Assembly: GCA_938039145.1 (NCBI GenBank)
Contig: CALHVG010000034.1
Location: forward strand, 1 to 36,826
Direction: 5' to 3'
Length of the DNA stretch: 36,826 nucleotides
DNA from: an uncultured Treponema sp.
Lineage (GTDB): Bacteria > Spirochaetota > Spirochaetia > Treponematales > Treponemataceae
A program made the position numbers and the translations under genes. The notes beneath the pieces were generated by a model. The model did no database searches. It worked only from the letters and a program-made list of their open reading frames with translations, and was not told the DNA's origin. Each line of letters begins with the position of its first letter. Position 1 is the stretch's first letter. This document shows positions 30,590-36,826 of the stretch, piece after piece.

Positions 30590-32716
30590 ATGGTGGAATC
30601 GCGATTTTTTAACAGAGAACTTTCATGGATAGAGTTCAACAACCGTGTGCTTTATCAAGGATTAAGAAAAGAACTTCCGCTTATGGAACGGATTCAGTTT
30701 CTTTCGATTGTCACCAGCAATTTCGATGAGTTTTTTCAGGTTAGGGTTGCGTCTGTAAAACATCAGATGCTTGAAAATCCCGATTCCGTCGATATTTCCG
30801 GTCTTACGCCCAAAATGGTGCTTAGACAAATTTCTTCCCGCTGCCACCAAATAATCAGAAATCAGCATGAATGTATAATCAACGATATTCTTCCGGAGTT
30901 GGAAAGCAAAAATATCGTATATGTAAAACCTAAAGATTTTACGAGCCAGCAGACAGAATATGCGCAAGACCTTTTCAGGAACGAGATGCTTCCTCTGTTG
31001 ACTCCGCTAAGGACGGACACTGAGATTTTTCCTACAGTCGCAAACCTTTCTTTGTATGCGGCGTTCCTTTTGAAACCTATTTCAGGAATCAGGAATTCCA
31101 ACGAGGAACTGAAAGGCGACGATGATTTACCGAGAATCGCTTTGGTTCAGATTCCGCAGGTAATAGCGCCGATAGTTTGGCTTCCATCCGAAAACAAAAA
31201 AAAGATGTTTGCCTGTTCCGGGGAAATAATAACAGAATACGGAACGCAGCTTTTTCCCGGATTTGCGGTTGAAGAAACCCTCATCTTCAAAATATCGCGA
31301 GACGCAGATTTTGCCGTGGAGGAAGATTCCGGAAACAACTTCATTCACGAGATGGAAAAAGTTTTGGTTCAGAGAAAATCGTCGTTTGTTGTCAGAATGA
31401 TATGCAATAACACGAGTGATTTTATCTGCCGGTTCTTGATAGAAAAATTTTCCCTTACGGAAGATGATGTTTATCTTGTGGAAGATTTTGTTGATCCTTC
31501 CGTGCTGCAGGAACTTAGAAGCGTGGACGAAAACGGAAAAATGAGTTTTCCAAAATGGCAGCATTTTTTTCCTTCGGAACTTCCTTGCGACGCGCCTTAC
31601 TGGGACGTTCTAAAACAGCACGACGTGCTTCTTCATGTTCCGTATGAATGTTACGATCCTGTGCCAAATTTCATATCCGATGCGGCTGACGACCCTGACG
31701 TTCTTACAATAAAAATGACGCTTTACAGGACGGGAAAAGATTCCCCGATAATAAAGGCGTTGGAGCGGGCGGCGCAAAACGGAAAGCAGGTTGTCGTTCT
31801 TGTTGAACTCAAAGCCCGCTTTGACGAGGAGCGAAATATCGCTTGGGCAAATGAACTTGAGGCGGCTGGTGTAACTGTAATCTACGGGCTTGTTGACCTT
31901 AAAGTTCATGCAAAAATTCTGATGGTAATGCGCCGCGAATCCGATTCGATTGTTCGCTATGCTCATCTTGCCACGGGAAACTACAATCCCAAAACAGCTC
32001 GACTTTATTCCGACCTTTCCATATTTACGACGAATTACGATTTGGTAAACGATGCCACGCAGTTCTTCAATCTTGTGACGGGATATTCTACATTGCAGAA
32101 CATGAAACAACTGGGAATGGCGCCGATCACGCTGAAAGCAAAACTTCTTTCGATGATTCAGCGGGAAATTGACAGGCAGGCATTGGAAAAATCCGGGCTT
32201 ATCATTGCAAAGATGAACAGCCTTACACATTCCGAAATAATTTCTGCATTGTACAAGGCAAGTCAGGCGGGCGTAAAAATCCTTCTGAACGTAAGGGGAA
32301 TCTGTATGCTTGTTCCTGGAGTTCCGGGGCTGAGCGAGAACATCAAAGTCATCTCGATAGTTGACAGATATCTTGAACATTCAAGAATATTCTACTTTCA
32401 GAACGGCGGTGCGGAAGAAATCTATCTTTCAAGCGCCGACTGGATGAATCGAAACCTTGACCGCAGAATCGAACTCATGTTCCCCATTTTGGACAGAGAA
32501 GTTTTTAAGCAGGTAAAAAACATACTGAACTCGTATTTTGAAGACAACGTAAATGCGCAAATTCTTCAGGAAAGCGGAGACTGGATTCCCGTTCCCAGAA
32601 AAAACGGCGAAAATCCGTACAGGGTTCAGGAAGTCCTTTATAAAAAATACAAAAAGCGTTTCGATTCGGCGAACAAAGAGCCTAAGATAGATTTCCAGGT
32701 GCGCAGAAAGGATTGA
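30590..32716 (+). CDS. ppk: Polyphosphate kinase 1
   Basis: This 708-residue enzyme reversibly makes polyphosphate from ATP. The N-terminal RFFNRELSWIEFNNRVL and FLSIVTSNFDEFFQVRVA are classic. The two catalytic phospholipase-D-like histidines appear in LVDLKVHAKILMV (autophosphorylated His) and YLEHSRIFYF. YAHLATGNYNPKTARLYSDL and VLVELKARFDEERNI complete the signature set. ATG at 30590 and GTG at 30593 are both possible; the GGAGG site is 2 bases from the ATG and 5 from the GTG, so the GTG may be used. It lies 13 bases after ppx and 6 before the next gene. Confidence 0.96.
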   Translation: MVESRFFNRELSWIEFNNRVLYQGLRKELPLMERIQFLSIVTSNFDEFFQVRVASVKHQMLENPDSVDISGLTPKMVLRQISSRCHQIIRNQHECIINDILPELESKNIVYVKPKDFTSQQTEYAQDLFRNEMLPLLTPLRTDTEIFPTVANLSLYAAFLLKPISGIRNSNEELKGDDDLPRIALVQIPQVIAPIVWLPSENKKKMFACSGEIITEYGTQLFPGFAVEETLIFKISRDADFAVEEDSGNNFIHEMEKVLVQRKSSFVVRMICNNTSDFICRFLIEKFSLTEDDVYLVEDFVDPSVLQELRSVDENGKMSFPKWQHFFPSELPCDAPYWDVLKQHDVLLHVPYECYDPVPNFISDAADDPDVLTIKMTLYRTGKDSPIIKALERAAQNGKQVVVLVELKARFDEERNIAWANELEAAGVTVIYGLVDLKVHAKILMVMRRESDSIVRYAHLATGNYNPKTARLYSDLSIFTTNYDLVNDATQFFNLVTGYSTLQNMKQLGMAPITLKAKLLSMIQREIDRQALEKSGLIIAKMNSLTHSEIISALYKASQAGVKILLNVRGICMLVPGVPGLSENIKVISIVDRYLEHSRIFYFQNGGAEEIYLSSADWMNRNLDRRIELMFPILDREVFKQVKNILNSYFEDNVNAQILQESGDWIPVPRKNGENPYRVQEVLYKKYKKRFDSANKEPKIDFQVRRKD

Positions 32717-32722
32717 AACACA

Positions 32723-34255
32723 GTGATTCAACTTGAGACAAAGATAAAACTCCCATTTCTTTGGGGAAAGGCTTCGTTCAATAAGCGCATATGGAATAGC
32801 ATAAATCTGATAGTCGGGCCGAACGGTTCTGGAAAAACTCTTTTGGCGGAAGAACTGAAAAATCAGTTTGAAAAAAAAGGCTACGATGCGACTTTTTTAC
32901 GGAGCGATAGGACGAACGAGGAAGAACTTTTGGGTGTTCTTAGAACGGATTCCGTTGTCAGAGAAAAAATCGAGGGCGTTCTTTCAAATATGTTCGGAAA
33001 ATCCATCCGCTTTGAAGAAAAAGAAGACGGCTCTTTTGTTCCGATAGTCGTGAACAAAACAAGAGGCGTGGAGTACAGCCTGAAGGAAGGAGAATGTCAT
33101 GGACTTAAAGAGATTCTAATCCTTTTGATTGCGCTTTACGGCTGCTTTACAAAATTGCTCATCGTTGACGAACCCGAACTTCATCTGCATCCGCAGTTCC
33201 AGCAGTTTTTTATGAATGAAATCAGAAGAGTTTCAGAATCCGAGCCGGAACGGATATTCTTTCTTGTAACCCATTCTCCGTATTTCATAGACCTCCGGTT
33301 TGCCGAAGACCTTTTGGGGGTCGTTGTGTGCCATGTAAATCGAATCCCTACATTCATCGACGAACTTTCCGACAACGACGAAAACCTTTTGCGCAGATTT
33401 TTGCCAAGGTTCAACACATACCACAAGCAATTTTTCTTTTCCGACAATCAGGTTTTTGTCGAAGGCTACACGGATCAGCAGATGTTTTCGAATCTTCTTT
33501 CGTGCGTGGACAACAGAAACGGAACGGCTGGAACTGGAATAATCGATGTGGGCGGAAAAGATGAACTTGGCGTCTTTTTCAAAGTGTGCGCTCTTTTAGG
33601 AACGGATACTAGAATTATAACGGATTTGGATTCGCTTTTTTGCGGAAAACTCAGAGAAGAGGCTTTTGAAGATTTAAGACCGGCAAATTGGCTCTATGCC
33701 CAGGAAGAAAAACAGGAAACTTTTTACGCATCGCTTTTTACCCGTCGGGAACTTGAAAGTTCCGTGACCTTGGAAAAACTTGTGCGCCGCCTTGAAATCT
33801 TTATCGTGAACATAGGAAAATTTGTCTCCGGTGTGGATGGAAGCGTTTCTTCCGAGGTGGATACGTTTGTTGAAAAAGTCCATGAACTTTACGACAAATA
33901 TGAAAAACCTGAATCCCTTGACACTTTTAAAACCGTCGTGCTTCAGGCTGTGTTTTTGCTCGGAAACAAGCTGGACGTTTTCCTTCCCCGTCATTTGGCA
34001 GAAACAATTCCGGTGATTGTGAATCTGACAAATCTCATACTTGCGGCTTTTGAGAGCGCAAAAATATTCATTTTGTCTAAGGGTTGCATAGAACATTATT
34101 ACGTGGAATCCAAGGTTTTATACATGCCGATTTCAGGGAAAGACAGACTTTTTCATAACGAACTTGAATCCATGGTCGAAAAAACTCCCAATGACCTGAA
34201 GAAAAACTATGCTCAGCTGATTTCTATACTTAACAGGGCTTGCGCAAGAAACTGA
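32723..34255 (+). CDS. OLD-family ATPase with TOPRIM nuclease domain
   Basis: This 510-residue protein begins with a GTG, with AAAGGA about 10 bases upstream. The ATPase shows Walker A VGPNGSGKT (about 31-39), a degenerate ABC-type signature around SLKEGECHGLKEI, Walker B LLIVDEPELHLHPQ and the switch His in VTHSPYF. The second half starts with FVEGYTDQQMF, the acidic TOPRIM entry, followed by IIDVGGKDELG and IITDLDSLF, so metal-dependent nuclease activity is expected. Residues 330-510 are helical and unrecognised. OLD-like proteins act in phage defence or DNA repair. Here it ends a polyphosphate operon and no GajB-like helicase or other defence gene is adjacent. Confidence 0.82.
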   Translation: MIQLETKIKLPFLWGKASFNKRIWNSINLIVGPNGSGKTLLAEELKNQFEKKGYDATFLRSDRTNEEELLGVLRTDSVVREKIEGVLSNMFGKSIRFEEKEDGSFVPIVVNKTRGVEYSLKEGECHGLKEILILLIALYGCFTKLLIVDEPELHLHPQFQQFFMNEIRRVSESEPERIFFLVTHSPYFIDLRFAEDLLGVVVCHVNRIPTFIDELSDNDENLLRRFLPRFNTYHKQFFFSDNQVFVEGYTDQQMFSNLLSCVDNRNGTAGTGIIDVGGKDELGVFFKVCALLGTDTRIITDLDSLFCGKLREEAFEDLRPANWLYAQEEKQETFYASLFTRRELESSVTLEKLVRRLEIFIVNIGKFVSGVDGSVSSEVDTFVEKVHELYDKYEKPESLDTFKTVVLQAVFLLGNKLDVFLPRHLAETIPVIVNLTNLILAAFESAKIFILSKGCIEHYYVESKVLYMPISGKDRLFHNELESMVEKTPNDLKKNYAQLISILNRACARN

Positions 34256-34258
34256 AAT

Positions 34259-34295
34259 GTCCGTCGCAGTGTAATATCGTGCGGCGGACGGTTTT
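34259..34295 (+). terminator. Terminator of the GH-ppx-ppk-OLD operon
   Basis: GTCCGTCGC (34259-34267) pairs with GCGGCGGAC (34281-34289) through one G-T pair and is followed by GGTTTT. It begins 4 bases after the stop codon. Confidence 0.75.
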
Positions 34296-34305
34296 GAAGT
34301 TTCGG

Positions 34306-34650
34306 TTATTTTTTTAGTATTTTGTAAGAGTAAAGTTCAAAATATCCGTCTTTTGAGCCGTTGAACGAAAGTTTTCCCGGCTGGTTTGCAATCACTTTTC
34401 CCTTAAATTCAAAAACTGCGGTGGCGTTTTTCTTGATTTTGTTGACAGTTTTTTCGTCCGCAAGAATCGTGTATACCTTTTCGTCCTGCGTTTTTATGCA
34501 CGGATATTGCAAAGGCATATTTCCTTGATAGCGAATAGTTCCGATAACGGTTTCAAGGTTGGTTTCCGTGTTTTTTGCCATGGACACAAAAATCGTCCCA
34601 CAAAAAAGAACCGAAAAAATCAGCACAACACATTTTACTGCGTTTTTCAT
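34306..34650 (-). CDS. Small exported protein of unknown function
   Basis: This 114-residue product has a signal peptide (1-25; hydrophobic CVVLIFSVLFCGTIFVSMA). AAGG lies upstream of its ATG. The mature part of about 90 residues reads as a small beta-rich domain: VIGTIRYQGNMPLQYPCIKT, TAVFEFKGKVI and GYFELYSYKIL, perhaps an OB-like or lipocalin-like fold. I do not recognise the family. It starts 10 bases after the metallopeptidase lipoprotein gene and is presumably co-transcribed, so an accessory role to that protease is possible. Confidence 0.7.
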   Translation of the reverse strand: MKNAVKCVVLIFSVLFCGTIFVSMAKNTETNLETVIGTIRYQGNMPLQYPCIKTQDEKVYTILADEKTVNKIKKNATAVFEFKGKVIANQPGKLSFNGSKDGYFELYSYKILKK

Positions 34651-34660
34651 GATATGCCTT

Positions 34661-36337
34661 CTATTTTAGCAAAATAAACATTGCGATGTCGGAACTTGCA
34701 GGAAGTTCAAAATCATATGAACTTCCATTTGCCCCGATTTTTCCAAGATAATGCACGGAAATTCCGTATGGCAAAAGAATGACTCTATCTTTTGCGTACA
34801 ATATGTACGGAAAATCCTTGTTTTGAGTTTCTTCTTGCGCCGGGATAATGCCGTTCCGCACCAGCTGTTTATATGACGAAAACGAATCCTTCTTCACTTT
34901 TGATAAATCCAGTTTGTTTACCAAAATGTTGTAATTTGAATCTTTGGCGATTGATTTATTCAGAGTGTTAATGTTTTTTGCCGCACCGTCAGCATTTGCC
35001 ACAATCTGCCCGAACTTGCAAAGAACGGTAGAAAAATCTTCGTAGCGACCGTTTTCCTCCGTGTAGCCAAGCGTTTTCAAAGCTTCCGAGATGGCTTTTT
35101 CTTCGTATTCTGAGTTTGTCGCAATCTCGTGGATTAGAGGAATCCCTCCGTAATTGTGCATCAGGTAAGTTCCGAACGTGTACGTGTTTCCGTAATCAAA
35201 AGTACCGGAAAAATCGTGTTCCGCAAAATAGTTCCACGAATAAGAACCGAACCCGTAAAAACCTCCAGTGGCGAACCACGGAAGCCTTATATAGGCTGAA
35301 TCGTCCAGCGTCGTGCCTATTGTTCCGCCGAGGATTTCTTCGGAAAGTGTCGAAAGCATTTCTTGAAACCAAACCGACATTCCGGAGCCTATCTCGGTGT
35401 TCATGTTTTTCTGCACAAAATTCAAAAGATGCTGGAACTCGTGTACCGCAGTCGAGTAAATCAACTCAGGATTATTCTGAAAAAGCCACGAATCTATATT
35501 CAGAAGTTGAGACCGGTTTGAGGTTTTTGCCGAATCGCTGGCAACCAAATCAAGCGGCGTAAAGAATCCAAATACCCCGGATTTCTTGAGGCTCTCTTCC
35601 GCATCCGAAAAAATATCGTAGACTATGAAATTAACCTTGTCTTTAGAACGAACTGAAATAACGTCGGAATAATCTACCGTCGCTTCGTTCAGTCCAAAAA
35701 TGGCAGTCTCAATGTCATAGGCGGAATCAAACTTTTTCGCAAGTTTGGAAAAGTCCATTTCCGATTCGTGTATGAAAGATTTTTGCGAAGGAACATACCA
35801 AATTAAGCAGTGCGAACCGATTGCCTTTAGGGTAGCGGTTCTCTGTTCCCTGGTTTTCTCCGCTATCGCAACAAAGAATTTGCGTTTATCCCCAAGCTTA
35901 TATATCGTATCGCCGAAGACGGCTGTCGAATCTCTTGAAATATTTTGAACCGCGCCAAAAGGAATGTCCACGTTTTCGATAGGCTTTCCTGAAATCCCAA
36001 GTAGCCCGCGGAGATTTTCATTCGGTTCAAGTTCAGCGGAAAAATCATCTTCCAAAACGGCATCCCGCGCCATAGATTTCAATCTTCCGGTATCTTTTGC
36101 GTTCTGTACGGAAGAGCCGCCGTTCACCTTCACAAGATATGCGGTTTTTCCCGCATGTTCCGCACCCAACGTCATGGAAGGACTGTCAACAAGGATATAG
36201 TTTTCACCGGCGGCTTTTTTTGCCGAATCAAAAAATGTTTGCGTTTTAGGCGATTGATTTAGAAGCCCCTCGCAGCCCGAAAAAAGTCCAAGAGCCAGAA
36301 GAGCGAGCAATATCGATAACAAAAAAGATTTTTTCAT
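34661..36337 (-). CDS. Zinc metallopeptidase lipoprotein, M30 (hyicolysin)-like
   Basis: The ATG at 36337 (GGGAG upstream) gives 558 residues. A signal peptide ends at the lipobox FSGC with Cys22. The zinc motif is AVHEFQHLLNF with H299, E300 and H303; in M30-type peptidases a downstream Glu supplies the third ligand, and FQEMLSTLSEEI offers candidates. GSYSWNYFAEHDF and TFGTYLMHNYGG follow. The assignment to M30 is by the HEFQHLLN pattern and general layout; another gluzincin family is possible. It should be a surface or periplasmic protease. It is followed by the small exported protein, forming a two-gene unit. Confidence 0.8.
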   Translation of the reverse strand: MKKSFLLSILLALLALGLFSGCEGLLNQSPKTQTFFDSAKKAAGENYILVDSPSMTLGAEHAGKTAYLVKVNGGSSVQNAKDTGRLKSMARDAVLEDDFSAELEPNENLRGLLGISGKPIENVDIPFGAVQNISRDSTAVFGDTIYKLGDKRKFFVAIAEKTREQRTATLKAIGSHCLIWYVPSQKSFIHESEMDFSKLAKKFDSAYDIETAIFGLNEATVDYSDVISVRSKDKVNFIVYDIFSDAEESLKKSGVFGFFTPLDLVASDSAKTSNRSQLLNIDSWLFQNNPELIYSTAVHEFQHLLNFVQKNMNTEIGSGMSVWFQEMLSTLSEEILGGTIGTTLDDSAYIRLPWFATGGFYGFGSYSWNYFAEHDFSGTFDYGNTYTFGTYLMHNYGGIPLIHEIATNSEYEEKAISEALKTLGYTEENGRYEDFSTVLCKFGQIVANADGAAKNINTLNKSIAKDSNYNILVNKLDLSKVKKDSFSSYKQLVRNGIIPAQEETQNKDFPYILYAKDRVILLPYGISVHYLGKIGANGSSYDFELPASSDIAMFILLK

Positions 36338-36496
36338 CTCAATTCTCCCATAAAAAGCCATTGCCGAAGATATACCTTTGGCATAAAAATAACCACATGA
36401 TACTCATTTGAAGTATCGGTAAATGAGCTGAAAAGTTTTAAGAAAGGTAATCGTCTAAAATATTTCCGGTATGTTTGTTCAAAGAGCTGTCTTGAA

Positions 36497-36826
36497 CTAA
36501 AATTCCCAGCCTATACCGAGCTGCGGCTGAATGATGTATGTAGGAAATCCTTTATTGCCTCGAATCGGAATAAGGTGATCAACATTGATTTCAACATAGA
36601 GTCTTTTATAGACATACACGTATAGTGCGGTACCGGCGTTGACCGTTAGCCCCCAATACCATGCTTTTGGGCTTTTCAACTCGGTTTGCGTGTTATAGAC
36701 GAACTCTGTGCCCAACATAAAGGCAGCTCCGAAACCGGCATGGACATCAAATACCAGACGGTGTTTAAAAATCGGCACAAAATATGCGGCATTCAGCTGA
36801 GTGAACAGCAACCCCGCTTTTACGGT
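36497..36826 (-). CDS. Outer-membrane beta-barrel protein, C-terminal part (runs off the window)
   Basis: The frame is open to the last base, so the N-terminus is missing. The visible 109 residues alternate hydrophobic and polar positions with many aromatic residues (LNAAYFVPIF, FDVHAGFGAAFMLGTEF, WYWGLTVNAGTALYVYVY, RLYVEINVDHLIPI) and end in IQPQLGIGWEF with a terminal Phe, the typical recognition signal for outer-membrane assembly. No family name can be given. The 159 bp to the peptidase gene contain no other feature I recognise. Confidence 0.7.
   Translation of the reverse strand, partial: TVKAGLLFTQLNAAYFVPIFKHRLVFDVHAGFGAAFMLGTEFVYNTQTELKSPKAWYWGLTVNAGTALYVYVYKRLYVEINVDHLIPIRGNKGFPTYIIQPQLGIGWEF

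Noticed and set aside
32723..34255. Gabija defence system (GajA)
   Set aside because: The protein is OLD-like, but no UvrD-type GajB gene adjoins it; it ends a polyphosphate operon instead.
34259..34289. Another copy of the island hairpin (contains ATGTCCGTC and GGCGGAC)
   Set aside because: The loop is only 13 nt, lacks ATGAA, and the hairpin is followed by T residues directly after an operon stop, which fits a terminator better.

Overview
The window looks like a chromosomal piece of a host-associated Treponema-like spirochete. I infer this from gene content, not from any search. It carries spirochete-style lipoproteins with loose lipoboxes, a sodium-pump decarboxylase operon (oadGAB), a methyl-accepting chemotaxis protein, an MltD-like transglycosylase, OmpA and other outer-membrane proteins, and a ppx-ppk pair, in AT-leaning DNA. 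There is no phage, plasmid or insertion-sequence gene. Most genes are core or lineage genes, and the unusual content is in the intergenic DNA and a few odd proteins.

Layout. 1-519: a fragment of an iron-only hydrogenase runs abruptly into an opposite-strand membrane gene; this looks like a rearrangement or an assembly join. 601-3942: lipoprotein, lytic transglycosylase, and a convergent OmpA-family protein. 4057-7920 (minus): oadG-oadA-oadB with a clear promoter and terminator, divergent from a membrane protein. 8744-10866 (minus): lysC-dapB. 11088-12986: RNB-family exoribonuclease. 13493-14620 (minus): ugpC-type ABC ATPase, bracketed by two direct copies of a 116-117 bp repeat. 14889-14970 (minus): tRNA-Leu(GAG). 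15240-17348 (minus): chemotaxis receptor. 17739-20238: rhodanese lipoprotein and a convergent EF-G. 20357-22273 (minus): omptin-like outer-membrane protease and a lipoprotein, followed by a duplicated omptin fragment. 22608-24270: RsmI-like methyltransferase and a DEDDh exonuclease with a BRCT-like tail. 24271-25164: an 894 bp hairpin-rich noncoding island. 25165-27468 (minus): GatB-like/asparaginase-like fusion protein. 27596-34255: four-gene operon of glycoside hydrolase, ppx, ppk and an OLD-type ATPase/TOPRIM nuclease. 34306-36337 (minus): metallopeptidase lipoprotein and a small exported protein. 36497-36826: the end of a beta-barrel protein.

The strongest candidate for something undescribed is the island at 24348-25156. 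It holds five spaced copies of a module made of two hairpins joined by a 2-nt linker, with many compensatory base changes and a conserved ATGAA in the second loop. Short perfect hairpins are interspersed. A related sixth module lies on the other strand at 15019-15068, so this is probably a dispersed, structure-conserved element family. The next most interesting items are the GatB-asparaginase fusion, in which key catalytic residues appear to be lost, the spirochetal omptin with its duplicated fragment, and a set of promoters whose -10 box lies only 5-8 nt before the start codon, which implies leaderless mRNAs for lysC and several other genes.
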